Positions 57,868-64,000 of a stretch of 64,000 nucleotides of DNA are shown here, in pieces. The stretch's first letter is position 1. Each line of letters begins with the position of its first letter. The notes under the pieces were generated by a model, which had not been told where the DNA came from, did not search any database, and saw only the letters and a list, made by a program, of their open reading frames with translations. Origin of the DNA: Streptomyces sp. HUAS CB01 (GTDB lineage: Bacteria; Actinomycetota; Actinomycetes; Streptomycetales; Streptomycetaceae); the NCBI RefSeq assembly GCF_030406905.1, contig NZ_CP129137.1, forward strand, positions 1,296,001 to 1,360,000. The letters run 5' to 3'. A program made the position numbers and the translations under genes.

Positions 57868-59009
57868 CAGATCTCCATCCCGAAGGGCCGGGTGAACCGG
57901 ACGTCACCCTCGACCATGTCTCGCATGTCTTCGACGTTGTGGCGGAACATCAGCATCCGCTCGATGCCGAACCCGAAGGCGAATCCGCTGTACTTCTCGG
58001 GGTCGACGCCGCAGGCGGTGAGCACCTTCGGGTTGACCATTCCGCAGCCGCCGAGCTCGATCCAGCCCTCGCTGGAGCAGGTGCGGCAGGGCCGGTCCGG
58101 GTTGCCGACGGACTCGCCGCGGCAGACGTAGCAGACCATGTCCATCTCGGCGGACGGCTCGGTGAAGGGGAAGAAGTTCGGCCGCAGCCGGGTCTTCATT
58201 CCCTCGCCCCCGAAGAGCGCGCGGACCATGTGGTCCAGGGTGCCCTTGAGGTCGGCCATGGTGAGGCCCTCGTCCACGGCGAGCAGCTCGACCTGGTGGA
58301 ACACCGGGGTGTGGGTGGCGTCCAGGTCGTCGGTGCGGTAGACGCGGCCGGGGCAGATCACGTACAGCGGCGGCTCGCGGTCGAGCATCGAGCGGACCTG
58401 TACGGGCGAGGTGTGCGTGCGCAGCACCACTCCGGAACCGGACTCGCCTCCCTCGCCCCCGGTGCCCTCGGCGCCCTTCACGAAGAAGGTGTCGTGCTCA
58501 CCGCGGGCGGGGTGGTCGGCCGCGATGTTCAGAGCGTCGAAGTTCAGCCACTCGGTCTCGACCTCGGGGCCCTCGGCGACCTCGTAGCCCATGGCCACGA
58601 AGATGTCCTCGATGCGCTCGGAGAGCGTGGTCAGCGGGTGGCGGGCGCCGGCCGGGGTGCGGTCGTACGGCAGCGTGACGTCCACCGCCTCCTCGACCAG
58701 GACCCGGGCGTCGCGCTCGGCCTCCAGTTCGGCCTGGCGGGTGGCCAGGGCCTTGTTGACGGCCCCGCGGGCCTGGCCCACGCGCTTGCCGGCCTCGGCC
58801 TTCGCGTGGGGCGGCAGGGCGCCGATCTCACGGTTGGCGAGCGCGAGCGGCGCCGTGGGGCCGGTGTGCGCGATCTTCGCCTCGTGGAGCGCGTCGAGGT
58901 CGCCCGCGGCGGCGAAGGCGGCGAGCGCCTCGTCCCGCATGCGCTCGATCTCTTCCGGTTTCAGTGCCTCGACCTCGACAGGGTCGTACGACTTGTTCGG
59001 TGCCGACAT
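57867..59009 (-). CDS. pheS: Phenylalanyl-tRNA synthetase alpha subunit
   Basis: 380 residues. N-terminal coiled-coil (about 15-100) then the class-II catalytic core: [50 protein letters not shown] and [17 protein letters not shown] Gly/Glu/Ser-rich insert ([15 protein letters not shown] near 190) lies in a surface loop. With PheT it forms the alpha2-beta2 enzyme. AGAGATG-proximal GGAAG is the ribosome site. Confidence 0.97.
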   Translation of the reverse strand: MSAPNKSYDPVEVEALKPEEIERMRDEALAAFAAAGDLDALHEAKIAHTGPTAPLALANREIGALPPHAKAEAGKRVGQARGAVNKALATRQAELEAERDARVLVEEAVDVTLPYDRTPAGARHPLTTLSERIEDIFVAMGYEVAEGPEVETEWLNFDALNIAADHPARGEHDTFFVKGAEGTGGEGGESGSGVVLRTHTSPVQVRSMLDREPPLYVICPGRVYRTDDLDATHTPVFHQVELLAVDEGLTMADLKGTLDHMVRALFGGEGMKTRLRPNFFPFTEPSAEMDMVCYVCRGESVGNPDRPCRTCSSEGWIELGGCGMVNPKVLTACGVDPEKYSGFAFGFGIERMLMFRHNVEDMRDMVEGDVRFTRPFGMEI

Positions 59010-59135
59010 CTCTTCCCGTACTTCCGATGGGGTGGCTGGGGCGCCCGCTCGACGACCGAGGACGCAAAGGTGCCAAAGGACGAGTTTAGCGGGGTGACAG
59101 TACGCGAATGAGCCCGTGGGGCGCGGGTGCGCTTA

Positions 59136-60254
59136 TCAGGCGAGATAAGCAGGCGTGCCCACGGGCAACGTAAATCGGAACTCCGCGCCGCCGCCCGGGC
59201 CGCGGCCGACGGTGATCGTCCCGCCGTGCGCCTCGACGATGCCCTTCACGATGTACAGGCCGAGACCGGTGCCACCGCGCTTGCTCCCCCGCCAGAAGCG
59301 GGTGAAGACACGGCCCATCGACTCCTCGGGGATGCCGGGGCCTTCGTCGCTCACGGTGACGGTCGTTCCCTTCTCGTCGCTGCTGCCGGACGCGGGTGCC
59401 ACCTCGATGGTGACCGTTCCCTCTCCGTGGCGCACCGCATTTTCCAGGAGGTTGCCCAGCACCTGGTCGATCTTGTCGGGATCCGCCCAGAGCTCGGGCA
59501 GGTCGTGGTGGACCCGGACGAAGAAGCGGTCCGGGGACTGGCCGCCCGCGGTGTACGCCTGGACGTGGCGGCCCACGGCGGCGGCGACGTCGACGGGCTG
59601 GCGCCGCACCTCCAGCCGGCCGGAGTCGATGCGTGAGATGTCGAGGAGCTCCGCGATGAGCCGGGTCACACGGTTGGCGTCGGCGTCGACGGTCTCCAGC
59701 ATCAGCCGCTTCTGGTCGTCGGTGAAGCGCTCCCACTTGGCGAGGAGGGTGGCGGTGAATCCCTTGACGGAGGTCAGCGGGGAACGCAGCTCGTGGGCGA
59801 CGGTGGCGATCAGCTCGGCGTGGCTGCGCTCGGTGCGGCGGCGCGCCTCGGTGCCGCGGACGCTGACGACGACACGGCGCACGGGGCCCGTGGGCGTCTC
59901 CCGTACGTAGCGGGCGGAGACCAGCACCTCTCGGCCGCCCGGCAGGAGCAGATTGCGCTCGGGCTGGCCGACCCGGGTGGCGAGGCCGCCGTACGGGTCG
60001 GTGAGGGGCCACCAGCGGCGGCCCTTGAGGTCCTCCAGGGGCAGCACGTGGTCCAGCGACCGGCCGAGGGCGCGGTCGGCGGGAACGGCGGTGATCCGTG
60101 CGGCAGCGGCGTTGAAGCAGATGATCCGGCCGTGCTCGTCGGCGACGACGAGGCCGTCGGGGAGGTCGTCCGGGCCGATGCCCGGACCGGCGCCGTCCTC
60201 GGCGCGTGCCGACGCCAGGAACGCCTCCGACGGCCCGCTCGTGCCGACAGTCAT
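59136..60254 (-). CDS. Soluble PAS-domain sensor histidine kinase, orphan
   Basis: 372 residues. A PAS domain (about 28-135, DGLVVADEHGRIICFNAAAA) is followed by HisKA with phosphorylatable His154 (ATVAHELRSPLTSVKGF) and an HATPase_c domain (LGNLLENAVRHGEG, VSDEGPGIPEESMGRVFTRF, GTGLGLYIVKGIVEAHGG). No membrane helix, so it senses something inside the cell. No response regulator is adjacent, and it is conserved beside pheST in Streptomyces as I recall. A 7-bp hairpin (GCTTATC, GATAAGC) overlaps its stop codon. Confidence 0.92.
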   Translation of the reverse strand: MTVGTSGPSEAFLASARAEDGAGPGIGPDDLPDGLVVADEHGRIICFNAAAARITAVPADRALGRSLDHVLPLEDLKGRRWWPLTDPYGGLATRVGQPERNLLLPGGREVLVSARYVRETPTGPVRRVVVSVRGTEARRRTERSHAELIATVAHELRSPLTSVKGFTATLLAKWERFTDDQKRLMLETVDADANRVTRLIAELLDISRIDSGRLEVRRQPVDVAAAVGRHVQAYTAGGQSPDRFFVRVHHDLPELWADPDKIDQVLGNLLENAVRHGEGTVTIEVAPASGSSDEKGTTVTVSDEGPGIPEESMGRVFTRFWRGSKRGGTGLGLYIVKGIVEAHGGTITVGRGPGGGAEFRFTLPVGTPAYLA

Positions 60255-60479
60255 CCCCGTACCCCACCTCTCGAACCGGTGCAGTGGGTCCCCGAGTGCG
60301 TCACCCTACTAGTCGGCGGTGACGGAGCGACACCCTGCGTCCACCGGGGCCCGCCCGTGTCCGGAAAGCATCGCCGCCCTCCCGGAGGCACTCGGCTCCG
60401 GGCGGAGTCCCCCCGGCGGACACGGGCCGAAGGGCACGGCGGGGCCCCGGGACCGGGTCCGGGCCGCGGACGCGACGGC

Positions 60480-61337
60480 CTAGCCGTCGGTGGCGGCGCT
60501 GCAGCCACCGGGAGTGCGCTGGGCGCGTGCGGAGGCGTAGAGGCAGACGGCGGCGGCGGTGGCGAGGTTGAGGCTCTCGGCCTTGCCGTGGATCGGCACG
60601 CGCACGACGGCGTCGGCGAGCGCCCGGGTCGCCTCGGGGAGGCCCCACGCCTCGTTGCCGAAGATCCACGCGGTGGGCCCGGACATGGTCCCGGCGTCGA
60701 GCTCGTCGTCCAGGTCGTCCTCGCCGGCGCCGTCCGCGGCGAGGACGCGCACGCCTGCCGCTTCGAGACCGCTGACGGCCCGCTCGACGGGGACGCCCAC
60801 CGCGACGGGCAGATGGAACAGCGAGCCCACCGAGGCCCTGACCGACTTGGGGTTGTACAGGTCCACCGAGGCGTCGGTCAGCACGACCGCGTCCGCACCG
60901 GCCGCGTCTGCGCAGCGCAGCACCGTGCCGGCGTTCCCGGGGTCGCGCACGTGCGCCAGCACGGCCACGAGCCTCGGCCGGGCGGCCAGGATGTCCTCGA
61001 ACGGCGAGTCGAGGAAGCGGCAGACGCCGACGAGACCCTGCGGTGTCACGGTCTGGGAGACCTCCGCCACCACGGTGTCGTGTGCGTGGTGGATCCGGGC
61101 CCCGGCGGCGCGGGCGGCGTCGACGATGTCCGCGTACCGCTCGGCGGCCTCGACGGTGGTGAACAGCTCGACGAGCGTCGGCAGGCCGTCGCCGCCCCGG
61201 TGCGCGACCGCCTCCCGCACGGCCTGCGGCCCCTCGGCGAGGAACAGCCGCTCCTTGGAACGGAAGTTCCGCTTCGCGAGCCGTCGTGCGGCGACGACCC
61301 GCGGAGACCGCGGGGAGATCAGCTCGGGGGTCCCCAT
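60480..61337 (-). CDS. SpoU/TrmH-family rRNA 2'-O-methyltransferase
   Basis: 285 residues. N-terminal substrate-binding domain (VVAARRLAKRNFRSKERLFL, AEGPQAVREA), then the trefoil-knot SPOUT domain with motif 1 RDPGNAGTVLRCADAAG, motif 2 IFGNEAWGLP and motif 3 IPIHGKAESLNLATAAAV-like (here VPIHGKAESLNLA). Methylates a ribose in 23S rRNA or tRNA. ATG 61337 has AAGGAAG 10 nt upstream; the GTG at 61349 is too close to that site. It is next to ribosomal-protein genes, consistent with rRNA as target. Confidence 0.9.
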   Translation of the reverse strand: MGTPELISPRSPRVVAARRLAKRNFRSKERLFLAEGPQAVREAVAHRGGDGLPTLVELFTTVEAAERYADIVDAARAAGARIHHAHDTVVAEVSQTVTPQGLVGVCRFLDSPFEDILAARPRLVAVLAHVRDPGNAGTVLRCADAAGADAVVLTDASVDLYNPKSVRASVGSLFHLPVAVGVPVERAVSGLEAAGVRVLAADGAGEDDLDDELDAGTMSGPTAWIFGNEAWGLPEATRALADAVVRVPIHGKAESLNLATAAAVCLYASARAQRTPGGCSAATDG

Positions 61338-61432
61338 GGGGGCTCTCACTTCCTTGTGGGCTCGGCGGTGCGCGGTCGGCGGGCGGGCGTGGGTGGGGCG
61401 GCGCGGCGCGCGTACCCGGTCCGGAACACACT

Positions 61433-61463
61433 CGGACCCGCAGACCGTCGGCCTGCGGGTCCG
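61433..61463 (-). terminator. 11-bp stem hairpin after rplT
   Basis: CGGACCCGCAG (61433-61443) and CTGCGGGTCCG (61453-61463) form a perfect stem with a 9-nt loop, 26 nt past the rplT stop. It ends the infC-rpmI-rplT operon. Confidence 0.8.
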
Positions 61464-61488
61464 GGCTGTGTCCGGTGGGACGCGACCG

Positions 61489-61875
61489 TCAGGCCGCGGC
61501 CTTCGGGGCGTTGACGTCGCTGGGGAGCGCCTTCTGGGCGACCTCGACGAGCGCGGCGAACGCGTTGGCGTCGTTGACCGCGAGCTCGGCCAGGATCTTG
61601 CGGTCCACCTCGACGTTGGCGGCCTTCAGACCCTGGATGAAGCGGTTGTAGGTGATGCCGTTCGCGCGGGCAGCGGCGTTGATGCGCTGGATCCACAGCT
61701 GACGGAAGTCGCCCTTGCGCTTCTTGCGGTCGTTGTAGTTGTAGACGAGGGAGTGGGTGACCTGCTCCTTCGCCTTGCGGTACAGGCGGGAGCGCTGACC
61801 GCGGTAACCGCTGGCCTGCTCGAGGATCGCCCGGCGCTTCTTGTGGGCGTTGACTGCCCGCTTGACGCGTGCCAC
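61489..61875 (-). CDS. rplT: 50S ribosomal protein L20
   Basis: 128 residues. [20 protein letters not shown], then [17 protein letters not shown] and [20 protein letters not shown] are the L20 signature. It binds 23S rRNA early in 50S assembly and in other bacteria represses its own operon. GTG start at 61875 with AAGGAG 8 nt upstream. Third gene of infC-rpmI-rplT. Confidence 0.98.
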   Translation of the reverse strand: MARVKRAVNAHKKRRAILEQASGYRGQRSRLYRKAKEQVTHSLVYNYNDRKKRKGDFRQLWIQRINAAARANGITYNRFIQGLKAANVEVDRKILAELAVNDANAFAALVEVAQKALPSDVNAPKAAA

Positions 61876-61951
61876 TTGTTGACTCCTTGTAGCGGGGCCG
61901 TGGTTGTCCTCACACGGCCCGGAAACGAATTGGTCCCGGTCTTGCCCGGAA

Positions 61952-61970
61952 GCCCCCGGTCACCGGGGGC
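61952..61970 (-). terminator. Intra-operon hairpin between rpmI and rplT
   Basis: GCCCCCGG, TCA loop, CCGGGGGC is a perfect 8-bp stem 10 nt past the rpmI stop. With a second stem (GGCCGTG, CACGGCC) at about 61900-61920 it could modulate rplT expression or act as the L20 binding region; this is inference. Confidence 0.45.
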
Positions 61971-61979
61971 GGCGGTCAA

Positions 61980-62174
61980 TCAGATGCCCAGCATCTTCTT
62001 GATCTTGGCGGCGTCACCCGGGGCCATCTCGGCGTTGCCGGTGAGGCGACGCGTCAGCTTGGACGACTTGTGCTCGAGCAGGTGGCGCTTGCCGGCGCGC
62101 TCACGGAGCACCTTGCCGGAGCCGGTGATCTTGAAGCGCTTCTTGGCACCGCTGTGCGTCTTGTTCTTCGGCAT
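61980..62174 (-). CDS. rpmI: 50S ribosomal protein L35
   Basis: 64 residues: [20 protein letters not shown], then [20 protein letters not shown]. Normal length and composition for L35. Between infC and rplT in the conserved order. Confidence 0.97.
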   Translation of the reverse strand: MPKNKTHSGAKKRFKITGSGKVLRERAGKRHLLEHKSSKLTRRLTGNAEMAPGDAAKIKKMLGI

Positions 62175-62277
62175 CGCGCCGTTCTCTCCTCGTCAGTGGC
62201 GCTTCCGTCGCCGGTCGTAAACCGGCAGGCGAAAGCGTCAGGTGTGTCGGTTGATGTCCGGGACGGTCGCCCCGGAA

Positions 62278-62901
62278 TCAGGCCTCGGCGGGCTCTTCGG
62301 GGGAAGCCGCGGCCTGGGCGGACCGGTCCCCCTGGCGCTCCGCCTTCCGGGCGGCCTGCGCCTCACGGGCCTCGGCCATCGCCTCGGTCTTCTTCTTGTG
62401 CGGACCGAGAACCATGATCATGTTGCGGCCGTCCTGCTTCGGGTTCGACTCGACGAAACCGAGGTCCTGGACGTCCTCCGCCAGCCGCTGCAGCAGCCGG
62501 TAGCCGAGCTCCGGCCGGGACTGCTCGCGACCACGGAACATGATCGTGATCTTGACCTTGTCGCCCTGCTTGAGGAACCGGACGACGTGACCCTTCTTGG
62601 TGTCGTAGTCGTGCGGGTCGATCTTCGGCCGGAGCTTCATCTCCTTGATGACCGTGTGCGCCTGGTTCTTGCGCGCCTCACGGGCCTTCATGGCCGACTC
62701 GTACTTGAACTTCCCGTAGTCCATGAGCTTGCAGACCGGCGGACGGGCGTTCGCCGCGACCTCGACGAGGTCGAGGTCGTACTCCTGCGCAAGCTCCAGG
62801 GCCTTGGCAAGCGGAACAATCCCGACCTGCTCGCCGCTGGGACCGACAAGTCGCACCTCGGGAACGCGAATCCGGTCGTTGATGCGGGGCTCGGCGCTGA
62901 T
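62278..62901 (-). CDS. infC: Translation initiation factor IF-3 with ATC start
   Basis: 207 residues. N-domain [20 protein letters not shown] and [21 protein letters not shown]-domain [20 protein letters not shown] and [20 protein letters not shown]. An Ala/Glu/Gln-rich tail follows. The start is ATC at 62899-62901, preceded by GAGGAGG at 4 nt; no ATG, GTG or TTG lies near. Rare start codons are a conserved feature of infC and let IF-3 repress its own translation by rejecting non-standard starts. A hairpin with a T run lies upstream in the leader. Confidence 0.95.
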   Translation of the reverse strand: MSAEPRINDRIRVPEVRLVGPSGEQVGIVPLAKALELAQEYDLDLVEVAANARPPVCKLMDYGKFKYESAMKAREARKNQAHTVIKEMKLRPKIDPHDYDTKKGHVVRFLKQGDKVKITIMFRGREQSRPELGYRLLQRLAEDVQDLGFVESNPKQDGRNMIMVLGPHKKKTEAMAEAREAQAARKAERQGDRSAQAAASPEEPAEA

Positions 62902-63277
62902 GGATCCTCCTCGGTAGCACCACGCGGCCGTCTGGCGGACAGCCACGCAACGTCTGTTTCTGTGTGGACCAACCGTGCCGGTGCAACAAAAATGCCCCGA
63001 CGGGACACAGGCGGGGCTCCTCGAATACCGGAGCACCGACGCGTCGGCCGCGGGGCGCTGCTTCGGACGGCTCCATCGTCCGTACGGAACGATGGTCGCC
63101 GTCTGACCGGTGACCCGCCGCCCGCGAGGGCAGCCAGGTGGGAGATCGGAGCCTCCACTTGTGGGTCGGACACATGGGCGTCCGACCGGTCGTTACACAA
63201 GGTTAGCAGCTCCGGCCCGGAGGGGCGAACCGGAGGACGGACAGGCCCGGGGACGGGGCTGTGCGGCGACGGCGGGT
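62902..63277. other. infC leader and promoter region
   Basis: 376 nt between infC and the DUF1844 gene (both minus). It contains the attenuator-like hairpin. A relatively AT-rich segment at 63190-63212 (minus strand GCTAACCTTGTGTAACGACC) is the likely promoter, which would give a leader of nearly 300 nt. No other gene seen. Confidence 0.5.
62985..63017 (-). terminator. Attenuator-like hairpin in the infC leader
   Basis: On the minus strand GCCCCG (63017-63012) pairs with CGGGGC (62999-62994), and ATTTTTGTT follows at once. A T run after a GC stem is rare in this very GC-rich genome. It lies about 85-115 nt before the infC start, in an untranslated leader, the place for transcription attenuation. 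Confidence 0.6.
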
Positions 63278-63658
63278 TCAGCCGTAGACCGGGCCGGTGT
63301 ACTTCTCGCCCGGGCCCTGGCCCGGCTCGTCGGGGACGATCGAGGCCTCGCGGAAGGCCAGCTGGAGGGACTTCAGACCGTCCCGCAGCGGTGCCGCGTG
63401 GAAGGAGCTGATCTCCGTGACACCCGCGTCGAGGAGGCCGGCCAGCGCGTGGATCAGCTTCCGGGCCTCGTCCAGGTCCTTGTGCTCGTCGCCGTCCTCG
63501 GTGAGTCCCAGCTTCACCGCGGCGGCGCTCATCAGGTTCACCGCGACCGTGACGATCACCTCGACCGCGGGGACCTCCGCGATGTCGCGGGTCATGGCGG
63601 CGAAGTCGGGAGCCTGCTCGCCCGCAGGCTGCTCGGGGGTGGGGGTCGCGTCACTCAT
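63278..63658 (-). CDS. DUF1844-family protein
   Basis: 126 residues. DFAAMTRDIAEVPAVEVIVT, then VNLMSAAAVKLGLTEDGDEH and KDLDEARKLIHALAGLLDAG match the DUF1844 pattern that is always found near infC in actinomycetes. Function unknown, no membrane segment. ATG 63658 gives the natural start; ribosome site is weak. Confidence 0.88.
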   Translation of the reverse strand: MSDATPTPEQPAGEQAPDFAAMTRDIAEVPAVEVIVTVAVNLMSAAAVKLGLTEDGDEHKDLDEARKLIHALAGLLDAGVTEISSFHAAPLRDGLKSLQLAFREASIVPDEPGQGPGEKYTGPVYG

Positions 63659-63681
63659 GGGGCACACGATATGCGGTGCTC

Positions 63682-64000
63682 TCAGACCCTTGTGTACAGG
63701 GGCTCTCCCGGCGGTACCGCCGAGGCGGGCAGCAGGGCGAGGTCGAGTCCGCGCACCAGCCGGGCCCTGAGCGTCTCGTCGGCCGCGAGGGCGCGGGCGA
63801 CGCGCTGCGCGGCTTCGGCGGGGGGCGCGCCGGCCCCGTTGTCGAGGACGAGGGCGAGGGTGCCGTCGGCGTTGCCGGGGCCGAGATGGGCGCGGAGCAC
63901 CGCGGGCTCGGCCGCCACCACGGCCCGTACCGCACGGATGACGGCCGGGTCGGCCAGCGGGTCGGTGCTGGTGCGGCCCTCGGCCAGGGCGAGCAGCGCA
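63682..64000 (-). CDS. SseB-like protein, C-terminal part
   Basis: The gene enters from the right edge; 105 C-terminal residues are visible. ALLALAEGRTSTDPLADPAV, AEPAVLRAHLGPGNADGTLA, LALVLDNGAGA and VRGLDLALLPASAVPPGEPL resemble the C-terminal domain of SseB (enhanced serine sensitivity) proteins in Streptomyces. Function is poorly known. It ends 24 nt before the DUF1844 start and may be in its operon. Confidence 0.65.
   Translation of the reverse strand, partial: ALLALAEGRTSTDPLADPAVIRAVRAVVAAEPAVLRAHLGPGNADGTLALVLDNGAGAPPAEAAQRVARALAADETLRARLVRGLDLALLPASAVPPGEPLYTRV

Noticed and set aside
63201..63277. Terminator after the DUF1844 gene
   Set aside because: Only weak short complementarities; no stem comparable to those elsewhere in the window.

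Overview
The window is from a high-GC actinomycete, almost certainly a Streptomyces. The evidence is the very high GC content with G/C at third codon positions, frequent GTG and TTG starts, 4-nt ATGA/GTGA gene couplings, twin-arginine signal peptides, and families that are common in that genus (BluB-CobT fusion, NsdA-like regulator, DUF6215, DUF5959, ECF42 sigma factor with a DGPF protein). From memory, unchecked, the order of the core genes (cobalamin genes, metNIQ, glpQ1, plsC, arginine genes, pheST, infC-rpmI-rplT) follows the S. coelicolor chromosome around SCO1553 to SCO1601. No rRNA, tRNA, CRISPR array or intact prophage is visible.

Layout. 1-8 kb: minus-strand tetrapyrrole/cobalamin genes (a partial tRNA/rRNA methyltransferase, sirohem/cobalamin methyltransferase, a BluB-CobT fusion with a very long Pro/Ala/Glu-rich N-terminus, and cobL). 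8-12 kb: a GNAT enzyme and the methionine ABC importer metNIQ, closed by a strong hairpin. 12-17 kb: a frameshifted HAD phosphatase, two small membrane proteins, a 422-bp internally deleted IS481-type element sitting in the stop codon of a GNAT gene, a small sigma factor, and the secreted phosphodiesterase glpQ1 with a PHO-box-like site. 17-20.7 kb: plsC, an MFS exporter with its TetR repressor and a perfect 12-bp-arm operator, and a HAD-like gene. 20.7-34.6 kb: arginine biosynthesis in two blocks (argG-argH and argC-argJ-argB-argD-argR), interrupted by a HEAT-repeat protein, a pyridoxamine-oxidase-like protein and a three-gene extracytosolic flavin electron-transfer module (ferric-reductase-like membrane protein, double FMN-binding protein, ApbE flavin transferase).

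34.6-54.8 kb is accessory and more repetitive: LysR and beta-lactamase-like protein, DHFR-like and VOC proteins, DUF6215, a DUF2975/Xre pair, a minisatellite, DUF5959, an ECF42 sigma factor coupled to a DGPF protein, an ArsR-AHSA1 fusion with twin operators, a histidine-phosphatase-like protein lacking its catalytic histidines, a MocR regulator whose start codon overlaps that of the divergent EamA transporter, a lipoyl-free family-10-like glycosylhydrolase, 3-hydroxybutyryl-CoA dehydrogenase, a small coiled-coil membrane protein, a Nudix hydrolase and an NsdA-like regulator. 55-64 kb returns to the conserved core: pheT-pheS, an orphan sensor kinase, an rRNA methyltransferase, rplT-rpmI-infC (infC with an ATC start and an upstream attenuator-like hairpin), a DUF1844 protein and the end of an SseB-like gene.

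The genes work together mostly as anabolic housekeeping blocks (cobalamin, methionine uptake, arginine, translation) with a switchable accessory middle. The most unusual structures are the flavinylation module with its nearly identical 158-bp internal duplication, the mini IS481 element with CTAG target duplication, the 36-nt REP-like element present twice, and the overlapping divergent start codons at 48642-48645.
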